Counted from the stretch's first letter, positions 8,065 through 18,924 are shown. The stretch is 64,000 nucleotides of DNA from Palleronia caenipelagi (GCF_007004065.1 NZ_VFSV01000001.1:124001-188000), one strand, 5' to 3'. Numbers and translations are program-made. The notes: generated by a model from the sequence alone, not told the origin.

Positions 8065-9549
8065 TCACAAATCCATCAACAGCCGACGCGGGTCCTCGAG
8101 CGCTTCTTTGACGCGGACGAGGAAGGTCACGGCGCCTTTGCCGTCGACGATGCGGTGGTCGTAGCTGAGGGCCAGATACATCATCGGGCGGGCGACGATT
8201 TCGCCATTCACCACCATTGGGCGCTGCTGGATCTTGTGCATCCCCAGAATACCCGATTGCGGCGGGTTCAAGATCGGCGAGGACATGAGCGAGCCGTAGA
8301 CGCCGCCGTTCGAGATGGTGAAGGTACCGCCCTGCATCTCGGCCATGGAGAGCTTGCCGTCGCGGGCCTTTTTGCCAAGCGCGTTGATCTCTTTCTCGAT
8401 CGCGGCAAAGGACATCTGGTCGGCATCGCGCACCACGGGGACCACAAGGCCTGTGGGGGTGCCCACGGCGATGCCCATGTTGACGAAGTTCTTGTAGACG
8501 ATATCGGTGCCGTCGATCTCGGCATTGACCTCGGGAACTTCCTTCAGCGCGTGGCAGCAGGCTTTGGTAAAGAAGGACATGAAGCCGAGTTTCACACCGT
8601 GCTTCTTCTCGAACAGGTCCTTGTATTCGCTGCGCAGCTCCATGACCCTGGTCATGTCCACCTCGTTATAGGTGGTGAGCATGGCGGCGGTGTTCTGCGC
8701 GTCCTTCAGGCGGCGGGCGATGGTCTGACGCAGGCGCGTCATCTTCACCCGCTCCTCGCGGTCGGCATCCTGCGGCGCCGAGGGGGCGCGTGCGGGCGCG
8801 GCGGCCTGCGGGGCGGGGGCGCTGGCGGCGGAGACGGCCTTCATCACGTCTTCCTTCATGATCCGGCCATCCTTGCCCGAGCCCTGCACCTGATCGGCGG
8901 AGAGACCTTTTTCAGCCATCATCTTCTTGGCCGAGGGGGCGTCCTCGGTTGCGGAGGCGCTGGCAGCCGGCGCAGCGGTCTCGGCCTGTGCGGCAGGGGC
9001 GGCAGCGGCCCCGGCACCGCCGGAAAGAACAGCGAGCTGGCCACCGGCCTCGACGGTCTCGCCTTCGGCCTTGAGGATCTTTGTCAGGATACCGGCGCCG
9101 GGCGAGGGGACCTCGACAGACACCTTGTCGGTCTCCAGCTCGGCCAGCATTTCGTCGGCCTCGACCCGGTCGCCTTCCTTCTTGAACCAGGTGGAGATGG
9201 TGGCCTCGGTGACGCTTTCGCCGAGGGTCGGGACCATGACGGCGATCTCCTGCGCGTCACCGGCATCCGCGGCGGGGGCTTTCGCCTCTGCCTTGGGGGC
9301 CGGGGCTGCGCCTTCGCCAGCGTTGATATGGGCCAGCAGCGCGTCCACGCCGACGGTTTCGCCTTCGGCGGCGACGATCTCGCCCAGCGTGCCGGCGGCG
9401 GGGGCGGGGACCTCGACGGTCACCTTGTCCGTTTCCAGCTCGCAGAGCATTTCATCCGCCTCGACCGCATCGCCGGGCTTTTTGAACCAGGTCGCCACGG
9501 TGGCTTCGGTCACCGATTCGCCCAGGGTGGGCACACGAACTTCGGTCAT
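8065..9549 (-). CDS. sucB: 2-oxoglutarate dehydrogenase E2 (dihydrolipoyl succinyltransferase), two lipoyl domains
   Basis: The 494-residue E2 core of the 2-oxoglutarate dehydrogenase complex transfers the succinyl group to CoA. Two lipoyl domains are present, each with ELETDKV; the lipoylated lysines are Lys42 and Lys142, exactly 100 residues apart, joined by Ala/Pro-rich linkers. A peripheral subunit-binding domain (about 215-250, [10 protein letters not shown]) precedes the catalytic domain, which ends in SYDHRIVDG with His465 and Asp469. Many E2o proteins, such as that of E. coli, carry one lipoyl domain. The start at 9549 is 4 nt after the sucA stop. Confidence 0.96.
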   Translation of the reverse strand: MTEVRVPTLGESVTEATVATWFKKPGDAVEADEMLCELETDKVTVEVPAPAAGTLGEIVAAEGETVGVDALLAHINAGEGAAPAPKAEAKAPAADAGDAQEIAVMVPTLGESVTEATISTWFKKEGDRVEADEMLAELETDKVSVEVPSPGAGILTKILKAEGETVEAGGQLAVLSGGAGAAAAPAAQAETAAPAASASATEDAPSAKKMMAEKGLSADQVQGSGKDGRIMKEDVMKAVSAASAPAPQAAAPARAPSAPQDADREERVKMTRLRQTIARRLKDAQNTAAMLTTYNEVDMTRVMELRSEYKDLFEKKHGVKLGFMSFFTKACCHALKEVPEVNAEIDGTDIVYKNFVNMGIAVGTPTGLVVPVVRDADQMSFAAIEKEINALGKKARDGKLSMAEMQGGTFTISNGGVYGSLMSSPILNPPQSGILGMHKIQQRPMVVNGEIVARPMMYLALSYDHRIVDGKGAVTFLVRVKEALEDPRRLLMDL

Positions 9550-9553
9550 GGTC

Positions 9554-12520
9554 TTATCCTTCGATCCCGAGCGCGGCATTCACCAGCGCTTCTTGTTGTT
9601 GCTTGTGTTGCGAGGCCAGACCCGTGGCGGGCGACGCCATGGCGGGCCGTCCGGCATAGACCGGGCGGCTGTGCTTGGCCTTGATGCGGGTCAGCACCCA
9701 TTCGATATTCGGCTCGACAAAGAACCAGGCCCCCTGGTTCTTCGGCTCTTCCTGACACCAGACGATCTCGGCGCCTTTGAAGCGCTCCAGCTCCGCCACA
9801 AGGCTCATGGCCGGGAACGGGTAGAACTGTTCGAGACGCAGGATGTAGGTGTCGTCGAGACCTTCGGCATCGCGTTTTTCCAGCAGGTCGTAATAGACCT
9901 TGCCAGAGCACATGACGACGCGCTTGATCTCGGCGTCGGGCTTCAGTTGCAGCTCAGAATTCCCGTATTGAGCATCGTCCCAAAGTACCCGGTGGAAGGA
10001 CGAACCTTCGGTGAACTCTTCCTTGCGGCTGATCGCCATCTTGTGACGCAATAGCGATTTCGGCGTCATCAGGATCAGCGGCTTGCGGAACGAGCGGTGC
10101 AACTGACGGCGCAGGATGTGGAAATAATTGGCCGGCGTGGTGCAGTTGGCCACGATCCAGTTATCCTGACCGCACATTTGCAGGTAGCGCTCCAGACGGG
10201 CCGAAGAGTGCTCGGGGCCCTGACCCTCATAACCATGGGGCAGGAGGCAGACGAGACCCGACATGCGCAGCCATTTCGACTCGCCCGACGAGATGAACTG
10301 ATCGAACATGATCTGCGCACCGTTGGCGAAATCGCCGAACTGGGCTTCCCAGAGGGTCAGCGCGTTAGGCTCGGCCAGCGAGTAGCCGTACTCAAAGCCC
10401 AGCACCGCATATTCCGAGAGCATCGAGTCGATGACTTCGTAATTGGCCTGATCCTCATGGATGTGGTTCAGCGGGAAGTAGCGATCCTCGCTCTCCTGAT
10501 CAATCAGCGCCGAATGACGCTGACTGAAGGTGCCGCGACCGGAATCCTGACCTGCGAGACGCACCGGATAGCCCTCGGACAAGAGCGAACCAAAGGCCAG
10601 CGCCTCGGCGGTCGCCCAGTCAAAGCCCTCGCCGGTCTCGAACATCTTCTTCTTGGCATCGAGGAGACGGCCCACGGTCTTGTGCAGGTTGAAATCGCCC
10701 GGCACCGTGGTCAGGGCGCGGCCGACTTCCTCGAACCGGTCCTTTGAGATGGCGGTCTGGCCGCGCTGGTATTCCTCACCGTCACGCGCGAGGTGGGACC
10801 AACGTCCATCGAGCCAGTCAGCCTTGTTCGGACGGTATTTCTTACCGGCCTCGAACTCCTCCGACAGGTGGTTCTGGAAGCCCGACTTCATATCCTCGAT
10901 CTCGCCCTCGGGGATCAGCCCGTCGCGGACAAGACGTTCGGTATAAAGGGTCAGCGTGGTCTTCTGCTGCTTGATCCGCTTGTACATCTTCGGGTTGGTG
11001 AACATGGGCTCGTCGCCCTCGTTGTGACCAAACCGACGGTAGCAGATCATGTCGATGACCACGTCCTTGCGGAACTTCTGCCGGAACTCCGTGGCGACCT
11101 TCGCGGCGTGGACCACGGCCTCGGGATCGTCCGCATTCACGTGGAAGATCGGCGCCTCGACCATCAGAGCGATATCCGTCGGATAGGGCGAGGTGCGCGA
11201 GAAATGCGGCGCGGTGGTAAAGCCGATCTGGTTGTTCACCACGATATGGATGGTGCCGCCGGTGCGGTGACCGCGGATGCCAGAGAGCTGGAAGCACTCG
11301 GCCACCACGCCCTGACCGGCAAAAGCCGCGTCCCCATGCAACAGGATCGGCAGCACTTCGTCGCGATCCGCATCACCGAGCTGGTCCTGCTTCGCGCGGC
11401 ATTTGCCCAGCACGACCGGGTTCACCGCCTCAAGATGCGAGGGGTTCGCAGTGAGAGACAGGTGGACGGTATTGCCGTCGAACTCCCGGTCGGACGAGGC
11501 ACCGAGATGGTATTTCACGTCGCCGGAGCCTTCGACGTCGTCCGGCTTGAAGCTGCCCCCCTGAAACTCATTAAAGATCGCGCGATAGGGCTTGCCCATC
11601 ACGTTGGCGAGCACCGAGAGGCGGCCCCGGTGGGGCATGCCGACGACGATCTCCCTGACCCCCAGCGCGCCGCCACGCTTGATGATCTGCTCCATGGCCG
11701 GGATCAGCGCTTCGCCGCCATCGAGGCCAAAGCGCTTCGTGCCCATGTATTTCACATGCAGGAACTTCTCGAAGCCCTCGGCCTCAACCAGCTTGTTCAG
11801 GATCGCGCGGCGACCCATCTCGGTGAAGGTGACTTCCTTGCCGTAACCCTCAATCCGTTCCTTGAGCCAGCCCGCTTGCTCCGGATCGGAGATGTGCATG
11901 TATTGCAGCGCGAAGGTGCCGCAATAGGTCCGCTTCACGATCTCAAGGATCTGACGCAGCGTGGCCACTTCGAGCCCCAGGACGATGTCGATAAAGATCT
12001 TTTTGTCCATATCGGCTTCGGTGAAGCCATAGGATCGGTAGTCGAGCTCGGGGTGGTGATTGGTTTCACGCAAGCCCAGCGGGTCGAGATCGGCGATCAG
12101 GTGCCCCCGGATACGGTAGGCGCGGATCAGCATCAGCGCGCGCAGACTGTCGGTGACGGCGGCGCGGATCTGGTTCTGGTCAGGCGCGGCGCCGGTCTCG
12201 GCGGCCTTCACCTCCAGCTTCTTCGCGAGCGCTTTGGGGTCTTTTTCCGCCGCCGGGGCAGGCCACTGGCCGTCGAGCGCCGATGTCAGCTCGTCACTGG
12301 GCTGGGGCGGCCAGTCATTCCGCGCCCAGGAGGGACCGGCAGCCTCGGCCCGCGCGGCCTCGGCGTCGGTGTCGAGCTGGCGAAAGAACTCCTGCCAACT
12401 CTGATCCACCGAGGACGGATCCTCGGCGTAGCGCGCCTGAAGCTGCTCCAGATACGCAGCATTATGCCCCTGCATGAAGCTCGAGGCGTGGAACTGATCG
12501 TTCGATGAGTGTTCGGTCAT
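9554..12520 (-). CDS. sucA: 2-oxoglutarate dehydrogenase E1
   Basis: A 988-residue thiamine-diphosphate decarboxylase that starts the 2-oxoglutarate dehydrogenase reaction. The N-terminal [19 protein letters not shown] segment, the [15 protein letters not shown] thiamine site, [10 protein letters not shown] and the C-terminal [10 protein letters not shown]-like [19 protein letters not shown] segment all fit SucA. It is about 50 residues longer than the E. coli protein. Its ATG overlaps the stop of the DUF805 gene by 4 nt (ATGA), and sucB follows after 4 nt. Confidence 0.97.
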   Translation of the reverse strand: MTEHSSNDQFHASSFMQGHNAAYLEQLQARYAEDPSSVDQSWQEFFRQLDTDAEAARAEAAGPSWARNDWPPQPSDELTSALDGQWPAPAAEKDPKALAKKLEVKAAETGAAPDQNQIRAAVTDSLRALMLIRAYRIRGHLIADLDPLGLRETNHHPELDYRSYGFTEADMDKKIFIDIVLGLEVATLRQILEIVKRTYCGTFALQYMHISDPEQAGWLKERIEGYGKEVTFTEMGRRAILNKLVEAEGFEKFLHVKYMGTKRFGLDGGEALIPAMEQIIKRGGALGVREIVVGMPHRGRLSVLANVMGKPYRAIFNEFQGGSFKPDDVEGSGDVKYHLGASSDREFDGNTVHLSLTANPSHLEAVNPVVLGKCRAKQDQLGDADRDEVLPILLHGDAAFAGQGVVAECFQLSGIRGHRTGGTIHIVVNNQIGFTTAPHFSRTSPYPTDIALMVEAPIFHVNADDPEAVVHAAKVATEFRQKFRKDVVIDMICYRRFGHNEGDEPMFTNPKMYKRIKQQKTTLTLYTERLVRDGLIPEGEIEDMKSGFQNHLSEEFEAGKKYRPNKADWLDGRWSHLARDGEEYQRGQTAISKDRFEEVGRALTTVPGDFNLHKTVGRLLDAKKKMFETGEGFDWATAEALAFGSLLSEGYPVRLAGQDSGRGTFSQRHSALIDQESEDRYFPLNHIHEDQANYEVIDSMLSEYAVLGFEYGYSLAEPNALTLWEAQFGDFANGAQIMFDQFISSGESKWLRMSGLVCLLPHGYEGQGPEHSSARLERYLQMCGQDNWIVANCTTPANYFHILRRQLHRSFRKPLILMTPKSLLRHKMAISRKEEFTEGSSFHRVLWDDAQYGNSELQLKPDAEIKRVVMCSGKVYYDLLEKRDAEGLDDTYILRLEQFYPFPAMSLVAELERFKGAEIVWCQEEPKNQGAWFFVEPNIEWVLTRIKAKHSRPVYAGRPAMASPATGLASQHKQQQEALVNAALGIEG

Positions 12521-13104
12521 TGTGTCACCTCATGCGGGTTGGGACCGTATTTGTTGGGGCCGGGTTGAGAAGGGCGGGTGAGCCAAATGATCATGGCGAT
12601 ATGAGCCGCAAACACGGCCAAGATGGTGAATACAAAGATACCGTTTGAACTCGGGACGACCACCGTCTGAGGGAGGAGACCGTCGGCAATGTACTCAGGA
12701 TCAACAGGAACCTCCGTACCGAAGCCGAACCATACGATGAAGGGCAATGAAAATGAGATAACCGGAATCAGAATGCGCCATCCTGACTTTTCAGTGTCGT
12801 GCAATCGTCTGACAGATACGGCGACAAGCGGCAGGAGAGTCGCAATGCTAAAAATCGTTTCAAGCCAGCCACCATCATATGAAATGCGCGTGAAGCTGGA
12901 CTGAGTTTGTTCGCCTTGTTGGTTCACCGCGACCTGCCAGTTCTCGGTCACAGTTGGGCCAAAGATCGATACATTTATGGCCGTGAGAAGAACTGAAGCC
13001 AAAAAAAGAAAAAGCACAAACCACCAAAGCTCCGCCCGGGAGGCCCGACCGGAAAAGGTAAAATACTTTTCAAAGCACGTGCGCACAGCGTTGGTAAAGC
13101 TCAT
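12517..13104 (-). CDS. DUF805 membrane protein
   Basis: A 195-residue protein with the DUF805 hallmark FTFSGRASRAELWWF at the N-terminus, about four helices, and SVRRLHDTEKSGW typical of the family. The start at 13104 follows GGAGGGAGCG; an ATG at 13122 would lack one. A long central insertion between helices 2 and 3 is predicted to be exposed. By hand count 12721-12900 is about 49% G+C, lower than sucA and sucD. It is translationally coupled to sucA by ATGA overlap. DUF805 proteins have no established function; a role beside 2-oxoglutarate dehydrogenase is only suggested by position. Confidence 0.88.
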   Translation of the reverse strand: MSFTNAVRTCFEKYFTFSGRASRAELWWFVLFLFLASVLLTAINVSIFGPTVTENWQVAVNQQGEQTQSSFTRISYDGGWLETIFSIATLLPLVAVSVRRLHDTEKSGWRILIPVISFSLPFIVWFGFGTEVPVDPEYIADGLLPQTVVVPSSNGIFVFTILAVFAAHIAMIIWLTRPSQPGPNKYGPNPHEVTQ

Positions 13105-13167
13105 CGCTCCCTCCTCTGCCATGCAGTCCTTCGGTCTATCATCGTCCCCGCCCCACTATCTCAAATT

Positions 13168-13193
13168 GGGTCGCGCCCGAATGGGCGCAACCC
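13168..13193 (-). terminator. Intercistronic hairpin between sucD and DUF805
   Basis: On the minus strand GGGTTGCGCCC-ATTC-GGGCGCGACCC forms an 11-bp stem in which the only imperfect pair is a G-U that exists on this strand alone (it would be C-A on the other). This points to a functional minus-strand RNA structure, perhaps partial termination or processing. The usual T-run is replaced by AATTTGAG. Confidence 0.55.
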
Positions 13194-13203
13194 CGTGTCG
13201 CGC

Positions 13204-14085
13204 TTAGCCGATGGCCTTGAGCACAGCCTCGCCGAGACCCGCGGGGCTCTCGGCCACGACGATGCCGGCCTCCTGCATGGCCGCGATCTTGCTCTCGGCG
13301 TCGCCCTTGCCGCCCGCAACGATGGCGCCCGCGTGGCCCATGCGACGGCCCGGAGGGGCGGTGCGTCCGGCGATAAAGCCCGCGACGGGCTTTTTGCGGC
13401 CCCGCTTCGCCTCGTCGATCAGGAACTGGGCGGCTTCTTCCTCGGCAGAACCGCCGATCTCGCCGATCATGATGATCGAATGGGTCTCGTCATCTGCGAG
13501 GAACCATTCCAGCACGTCGATATGCTCGGTGCCCTTGATCGGGTCGCCGCCAATGCCAACGCAGGTGGACTGACCCAGACCCACGTCCGAAGTCTGCTTG
13601 ACTGCCTCATACGTCAGCGTGCCAGAGCGGGAGACCACGCCGACGCTGCCGCGACGGTGGATGTGGCCAGGCATGATGCCGATCTTGCAGGCGTCGGGGG
13701 TGATGACACCGGGGCAGTTCGGGCCGATGAGCGTGGTTTTCGAGCCTTCCAGCGCGCGCTTCACCTTCATCATGTCGAGCACCGGAATGCCCTCGGTGAT
13801 GGCCACGACGAGCGGGATCTCCGCGTCGATGGCCTCAAGGATCGAGTCGGCGGCAAAGGGCGGCGGGACGTAGATCACCGAGGCATTGGCACCGGTTTTG
13901 GCGACGGCCTCGTGGCAGCTGTCGAAGACCGGCAGGTCCAGATGGCTCTGACCGCCCTTGCCGGGGGTCACGCCGCCGACCATTTTCGTACCGTAGGCGA
14001 TGGCCTGCTCCGAATGGAACGTGCCCTGCGAGCCGGTGAAGCCCTGACAGATAACCTTGGTGTTTTCGTCTACGAGGACTGCCAT
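13204..14085 (-). CDS. sucD: Succinyl-CoA synthetase alpha subunit
   Basis: A 293-residue subunit with the CoA-binding Rossmann fold ([14 protein letters not shown]), the NCPGVITP segment, and the phosphohistidine site [10 protein letters not shown] with His251. It makes ATP or GTP from succinyl-CoA with SucC. It lies in the TCA operon, separated from sucC by an unknown membrane protein gene, an unusual break in a pair normally adjacent. Confidence 0.97.
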   Translation of the reverse strand: MAVLVDENTKVICQGFTGSQGTFHSEQAIAYGTKMVGGVTPGKGGQSHLDLPVFDSCHEAVAKTGANASVIYVPPPFAADSILEAIDAEIPLVVAITEGIPVLDMMKVKRALEGSKTTLIGPNCPGVITPDACKIGIMPGHIHRRGSVGVVSRSGTLTYEAVKQTSDVGLGQSTCVGIGGDPIKGTEHIDVLEWFLADDETHSIIMIGEIGGSAEEEAAQFLIDEAKRGRKKPVAGFIAGRTAPPGRRMGHAGAIVAGGKGDAESKIAAMQEAGIVVAESPAGLGEAVLKAIG

Positions 14086-14124
14086 GTGGTGGCTCCTTTG
14101 CTAATCAAAGTTGGTCGGGGCGCA

Positions 14125-14784
14125 TCACGGCGCCACCGTATTCGGTTTGCGAGACGCCGCCGCCAGAACGGCGAGGGCGAAGGTGATGGGGATGCCGAGT
14201 TCCCAGAGTTCTTCCAGCGCGGCAAAGCGGCGGTCGAGCACGTCGGAGATGTCGATGCCGAAGGGGGCGAGCTTACGCCCGATGCCGTCCACGGATTTCG
14301 AGATCACCACCAAAACGAGGCCCGTGGCCAGATACCAGGATTGGGCGACCCCATCACGCAGACCCCGCAGGAACTCCCCTCCGTAGCGCCGCGCGGCGAG
14401 GAACAGGCAGGTGAGGATCACCAGCAGGATCACCAGCGAGATCAGCTTTTCGACGCCCGGCACCTGATCGCCCAGATATTGGCGGCTCTTGAACAGGCCC
14501 AGCGTGAATGGACGCTTGTCCAGATCCAGCTCCCGACCGAACATGGCCAGCAGGATCACCACCAGCGGCCAGGTCTGACGCGTATCGTCCCGGGCCATGG
14601 CCCACACCAGCATTCCCGCGACCCCCACATATCCCAGTGCCGAGGCCGTCTCGATGACGCCCCCTTCGCTCAGGAGCGCTTTGCCAACTGACTCGGGCAA
14701 GCTCAGCAACACCGCCGCCGCAAGGGCGAGGGCGCCGAGCAACCCGAGGATCGTCAGGATGACGCGTTTATGGGGAGGACGCAT
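14125..14784 (-). CDS. Unrecognised membrane protein between sucC and sucD
   Basis: A 219-residue protein with about six hydrophobic helices: residues 8-28, 47-63, 71-85, 112-131, 147-162 and 198-212. A charged segment [23 protein letters not shown] sits between helices 3 and 4. No domain recognised. It starts 8 nt after the sucC stop and is 39 nt from sucD, so it is cotranscribed with both. G+C content looks like its neighbours, unlike the other guest genes in this operon. Function unknown. Confidence 0.75.
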   Translation of the reverse strand: MRPPHKRVILTILGLLGALALAAAVLLSLPESVGKALLSEGGVIETASALGYVGVAGMLVWAMARDDTRQTWPLVVILLAMFGRELDLDKRPFTLGLFKSRQYLGDQVPGVEKLISLVILLVILTCLFLAARRYGGEFLRGLRDGVAQSWYLATGLVLVVISKSVDGIGRKLAPFGIDISDVLDRRFAALEELWELGIPITFALAVLAAASRKPNTVAP

Positions 14785-14792
14785 TGCAGAAC

Positions 14793-15986
14793 TCAGCCCT
14801 TGACCGCCTTCACGATCTTCTCGGCGCCGTCTTTCAGGTCGTCGGCGGCGATGACGTCGAGGCCGGAGGTGTTGATGATCTCCTTGCCCTTCTCGACGTT
14901 TGTGCCTTCGAGGCGGACCACCAGCGGAACCTTCAGCCCGACTTCTTTCACCGCGGCGACCACGCCTTCGGCGATCACGTCGCAGCGCATGATGCCGCCG
15001 AAGATGTTGACGAGGATACCTTTGACGTTCTCATCGGAGGTGATGATTTTGAAAGCCTCGGTCACCTTCTCCTTGGTCGCACCGCCGCCCACATCGAGGA
15101 AGTTGGCGGGCTCGGCGCCGTAGAGCTTGATGATGTCCATGGTGGCCATGGCCAGACCCGCGCCGTTTACCATGCAGCCGATCTCACCGTCGAGCGCGAT
15201 GTAGTTCAGGTCGTATTTGGAGGCTTCGAGTTCCTTGGGGTCTTCCTCGGTCTCGTCGCGCAGCTGGGCCACGTCGGGGTGGCGGTAGAGGGCGTTGGAG
15301 TCAAAGCCCAGTTTCGCGTCCAGCACCTTCAGGTCGCCGCCTTCGGTGACGATCAGCGGGTTGATCTCCAGCTGCTCCATGTCCTTCTCGACGAAGGCTT
15401 TGTAGAAAATGCCCATGAGCCTGACGCATTGCTTGACCTGCTGGCCTTCGAGCCCCAGGGCAAAGGCGATCCGGCGACCGTGATAGGGATGGTAGCCGGT
15501 GGCCGGGTCCACGTCGAAGCTGAGAATCTTCTCCGGGGTCGACGCCGCGACTTCCTCGATATCCATGCCGCCCTCGGTGGAGCAGACGAAAGAGATACGG
15601 CTGGACTGACGATCTACGAGAAGCGCAAGATACAACTCGCGGGCGATGGGCGAGCCGTCCTCGATATAGACGCGGTTCACCTGCTTGCCGGCGGGGCCGG
15701 ACTGGTGGGTCACGAGCGTGCGGCCCAGCATCTTTTTGGTCTCTTCGGCAGCTTCTTCGACCGATTTGGCCAGACGCACGCCGCCTTTTTCACCCGCATC
15801 GGCTTCCTTAAAGGAGCCTTTGCCGCGGCCACCGGCGTGGATCTGCGCCTTGACCACCCACAGCGGCCCGTCGAGCTCACCGGCGGCGGTCTTGGCATCT
15901 TCGGCGCGGGTCACGACACGACCGTCAGAGACCGGAGCCCCGAAATCGCGCAGAAGGGCCTTGGCCTGATATTCATGGATATTCAT
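14793..15986 (-). CDS. sucC: Succinyl-CoA synthetase beta subunit
   Basis: A 397-residue ATP-grasp protein: [19 protein letters not shown] at the N-terminus, HAGGRGKG for nucleotide binding, GGMDIEEVA and the C-terminal [16 protein letters not shown] typical of SucC. It pairs with SucD for substrate-level phosphorylation in the TCA cycle. It is the first gene of the minus-strand operon that runs to lpdA, about 10.8 kb, and is preceded by two identical palindromes. Confidence 0.97.
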   Translation of the reverse strand: MNIHEYQAKALLRDFGAPVSDGRVVTRAEDAKTAAGELDGPLWVVKAQIHAGGRGKGSFKEADAGEKGGVRLAKSVEEAAEETKKMLGRTLVTHQSGPAGKQVNRVYIEDGSPIARELYLALLVDRQSSRISFVCSTEGGMDIEEVAASTPEKILSFDVDPATGYHPYHGRRIAFALGLEGQQVKQCVRLMGIFYKAFVEKDMEQLEINPLIVTEGGDLKVLDAKLGFDSNALYRHPDVAQLRDETEEDPKELEASKYDLNYIALDGEIGCMVNGAGLAMATMDIIKLYGAEPANFLDVGGGATKEKVTEAFKIITSDENVKGILVNIFGGIMRCDVIAEGVVAAVKEVGLKVPLVVRLEGTNVEKGKEIINTSGLDVIAADDLKDGAEKIVKAVKG

Positions 15987-16094
15987 GGGGACGCACTCCG
16001 GCTGGTTCCTGTTGCCCGGTTTGTCGCACCGGGTTGGCGATCTGACAAACTTTATCGACAGGAATTGGGGCTGGGGGCGCTAACGGGGTCTGCA

Positions 16095-16104
16095 TGTGAT
16101 CACA
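16095..16104. promoter_or_regulatory. TGTGATCACA palindrome, copy 1
   Basis: A perfect 10-bp palindrome upstream of sucC (start at 15986) and also upstream of the divergent glycosyltransferase (start at 16224). An identical copy begins 21 bp further on. The spacing equals two helical turns, which suits side-by-side binding of two dimers. The regulator is unknown. Confidence 0.6.
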
Positions 16105-16115
16105 GGGAAAAAACG

Positions 16116-16125
16116 TGTGATCACA
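16116..16125. promoter_or_regulatory. TGTGATCACA palindrome, copy 2
   Basis: Identical to the site at 16095-16104 and separated from it by GGGAAAAAACG. The flanking bases differ between copies, so the conserved unit is the 10-mer itself. Confidence 0.6.
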
Positions 16126-16223
16126 AATCGGCGGATCCGTGCAGGTCGTTGGGCGCAGGACGCGTTGAAAACCGGCGGCATCCTCTCTAAGAGGGTTCAG
16201 TGCCGAGACGCGGGAGAAGCAGC

Positions 16224-17273
16224 ATGATGCAAACGGTCGAGCGGGTAGGGCCCGAAAAGGTTGCCGGAGATGCTGTGCCGGTGCTGTTCCTCGCCCATAA
16301 CGAGCGCCGCCTCCTGCCGGACTTCCTGCGCCATTACCGCAGCTTTGGCAACGTCACCTTTCTGGCGATTGATGATGGTTCGGATGATGGCACACGGGAA
16401 TATCTGCTGGAGCAGCCGGATGTGACAGTGTTCGCGCCCGCACAGGGCACGGCCTACGCGACCCACAAGGTCGATTGGCGTCGGGAAGTGCTCGACGCGT
16501 ATGGAACGGGGAAATGGTGTCTCGTCCCGGATGTGGATGAACATTTCATCCACGTGGAGACAAGTTTCGACGCAATGCTGGATAAGCTGGACGGCGAGGG
16601 GGCGGAGGTTCTGCTGACTGTGATGGTCGATATGTATGCCGACCGTCCGTTGCGCGATCAGCCTATGCCGGAAGAGGGTCAACGGCTCACTGATCTCTTC
16701 CCGTATTTTGATGGCCCGCGCGCGATGCCCGGATACGTTCTGCGTCCGGCGGGCAAGAAGAAGTTGCAGCAGCACCCGACACCAACGGTGAAGATTTTTG
16801 GCGGGATGCGTGAACGCGTGTTCAACATTGCGCAAAAGGAGCTTGGCTGGCTCGACCGCTTTGCCATGCAGTATTTCGCCATCGACAAAGATCCCAGCTG
16901 GAGCGGTCCCATGCGGATCGTGAGCAAGGCTTTGTCGAAGCGCATCAATGGCGTGGTTGCCGATGCGCAAAAGATGAACAAGGTCGGTCTGTTGAAATGG
17001 CGGCGCGGCGGGCAGTTTTCCGGCGGTCCCCACGCCATTGATCAGAAGCTGGCAGAGAGTTCCGGGCGGGCGGCGTTTCTGCACTTTACCTTTGCCGGGG
17101 GCGAACAGGCGTTGCGCTACACGGCAGAACGCGGCAGCCATTACGAGGGCGGTCGGTATTACAAGCGGATGCTCGATGCCGAGGATACCATGTCCCGCAG
17201 CCCCGTCATCGCTGAGTCTGTGCGGTACGATGGGCCATCGGCGCTGACGGGCATCATCAAGCAGATCACCTGA
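16224..17273 (+). CDS. Glycosyltransferase family 2 protein
   Basis: A 349-residue protein of the GT2-like group that often matches the Glyco_tranf_2_4 domain. The N-terminal VPVLFLAHNERRLLPDFLRHY and LAIDDGSDDGT bind the nucleotide sugar, and the DxD-like VPDVDEHF would hold the metal. The ATG at 16224 follows GGGAGA; a GTG at 16200 would be an alternative. It stands alone between the suc operon and pckA, with its own terminator. Acceptor and sugar are unknown; polysaccharide or surface glycan modification is a guess. Confidence 0.85.
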   Translation: MMQTVERVGPEKVAGDAVPVLFLAHNERRLLPDFLRHYRSFGNVTFLAIDDGSDDGTREYLLEQPDVTVFAPAQGTAYATHKVDWRREVLDAYGTGKWCLVPDVDEHFIHVETSFDAMLDKLDGEGAEVLLTVMVDMYADRPLRDQPMPEEGQRLTDLFPYFDGPRAMPGYVLRPAGKKKLQQHPTPTVKIFGGMRERVFNIAQKELGWLDRFAMQYFAIDKDPSWSGPMRIVSKALSKRINGVVADAQKMNKVGLLKWRRGGQFSGGPHAIDQKLAESSGRAAFLHFTFAGGEQALRYTAERGSHYEGGRYYKRMLDAEDTMSRSPVIAESVRYDGPSALTGIIKQIT

Positions 17274-17281
17274 TAGGAAAA

Positions 17282-17310
17282 GGGGGCCGACATGGCCCCC
17301 CTCGGTTTTT
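17282..17310. terminator. Bidirectional terminator between glycosyltransferase and pckA
   Basis: GGGGGCC-GACAT-GGCCCCC followed by CTCGGTTTTT on the plus strand and by an A/T run (CCCTTTTCC) on the minus strand. Confidence 0.85.
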
Positions 17311-17325
17311 CTGGTGTGGGTCGTA

Positions 17326-18924
17326 TCAGCCGAGGGCCACCGCCCGTACATCTTCGTCGATATGGCTCTCGTACTGGGTGAAGTTTTCCGCGAACATGGC
17401 GACCAGCTTCTGTGCCTGGGCGTCGTAGGCGGCGCCGTCTTCCCAGGTGCGGCGCGGGTTCAGCAGCAGATCGGCCACACCAGCCACGCTTACCGGCACG
17501 TCAAAGCCGAAATTTTCGTCCTTGCGGAATTCGGCGTCGTCGAGGGAGCCATCGAGCGCGGCAGTCAGGAGCGCGCGGGTCGCCTTGATCGGCATCCGGC
17601 TACCGGTGCCATGAGCGCCGCCGGTCCAGCCGGTGTTGACCAGCCAGCATTTCGCACCGTGACGGGCGATCTTCTGCTTGAGGAGTTGCCCGTAAGCTTC
17701 TGGCCTGCGTGGCATAAATGGCGCGCCGAAGCAGGTCGAGAAGGTCGGCGTCGGCTCGGTCACGCCACGCTCGGTCCCGGCGACCTTGGCGGTGAAGCCC
17801 GACAGGAAGTGATACATGGCCTGCGCCGGGGTCAGCCGGGCAATCGGAGGCAGCACGCCGAAGGCATCGCAGGTGAGCATGATGATGTTCTTGGGCTGGC
17901 CGCCCAGCGCAGTTGAGGACGCGTTGGAAATGTATTCCAGCGGGTAGGCACAGCGCATGTTGGCGGTCAGGCTGTCATCTTCGAAATCAAGTTCCCGCGT
18001 GGCATCGTCATAGACCATGTTCTCGATGATCGTGGCGAATTTCTGCGTGGTCGCGTAGATCTCCGGCTCGGCCTTGGGGTCGAGCCCGATGGTTTTCGCG
18101 TAGCAGCCGCCCTCAAAGTTGAAGATGCCGCGATCGGACCAGCCGTGTTCATCATCCCCGATCAGAACCCGGTTGGGGTCGGCTGACAGGGTCGTCTTGC
18201 CGGTGCCCGAGAGCCCGAAGAACACCGCGGTGTCGACAGGATTGCCGGGGGCATGGTTGGCGGAGCAGTGCATCGGCATGACGCCCTTGCCCGGCAGCAG
18301 GTAGTTCAGGACGGTGAAGACCGATTTCTTGTTCTCGCCTGCATATTCTGTGCCACCAATCAGAATCGTTTTCGCGTCGAAATTCAGCGCGATGACCGTC
18401 TCGGAACGGCAGCCGTGGCGGGCCGGGTCGGCCTTGAAGGACGGGCAGTTGATGATGGTGAAATCAGCGGTGAAGTTGTCCAGCGATTCCCGGTCGGGAC
18501 GGCGCAGCAGGTGACGGATGAACAGGGAGTGCCAGGCCAGCTCGGTGATCACCCGGACATCCAGACGATGGGCTGGATCGGCGCCGCCATGGAGATCCTG
18601 CACGAAATAATCGCCGCCCTGCATATGGGCGAGCATATCGGATTTCAGCACGTCGAAGAAGGCGGGCTCCATGGGGGCATTGTTTTCCCACCAGATGGTG
18701 TCCTCGACCGAAGGGGTCCGCACCACGAATTTGTCGTTGGGGGAGCGGCCGGTATGCTTGCCGGTCTCAACAAGAAGAGTGCCCCCCTGACCGAGTTCGC
18801 CCTCTTTGCGGGCCAGCGCGGCTTCGACCAGCTGTGGTTCACGGAGGTTATAATAGACCGTCCCAAGCCCCTCGATCCCCTGATCTGCGAGCGTGAAGTT
18901 CGGGTTGACGCGTCCGTTGGTCAT
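17326..18924 (-). CDS. pckA: Phosphoenolpyruvate carboxykinase (ATP)
   Basis: A 532-residue gluconeogenic enzyme that turns oxaloacetate and ATP into PEP and CO2. The P-loop [16 protein letters not shown] and the metal-binding GDDEHGW are present, as is the N-terminal [15 protein letters not shown] place the start at 18924 ([19 protein letters not shown]) rather than at 19029, because homology begins there. It is divergent from chvI; this pckA-chvI-chvG arrangement recurs in alphaproteobacteria and fits the link between PTS/ChvGI signalling and gluconeogenesis. Confidence 0.97.
   Translation of the reverse strand: MTNGRVNPNFTLADQGIEGLGTVYYNLREPQLVEAALARKEGELGQGGTLLVETGKHTGRSPNDKFVVRTPSVEDTIWWENNAPMEPAFFDVLKSDMLAHMQGGDYFVQDLHGGADPAHRLDVRVITELAWHSLFIRHLLRRPDRESLDNFTADFTIINCPSFKADPARHGCRSETVIALNFDAKTILIGGTEYAGENKKSVFTVLNYLLPGKGVMPMHCSANHAPGNPVDTAVFFGLSGTGKTTLSADPNRVLIGDDEHGWSDRGIFNFEGGCYAKTIGLDPKAEPEIYATTQKFATIIENMVYDDATRELDFEDDSLTANMRCAYPLEYISNASSTALGGQPKNIIMLTCDAFGVLPPIARLTPAQAMYHFLSGFTAKVAGTERGVTEPTPTFSTCFGAPFMPRRPEAYGQLLKQKIARHGAKCWLVNTGWTGGAHGTGSRMPIKATRALLTAALDGSLDDAEFRKDENFGFDVPVSVAGVADLLLNPRRTWEDGAAYDAQAQKLVAMFAENFTQYESHIDEDVRAVALG

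Noticed and set aside
10793-12508. A 571-aa plus-strand open frame
   Set aside because: Antisense to sucA, with no recognisable motif.
16095-16125. CRP-like sites
   Set aside because: CRP boxes need TGTGA-N6-TCACA; these are spacer-free TGTGATCACA palindromes, so they are reported as sites for an unknown regulator.
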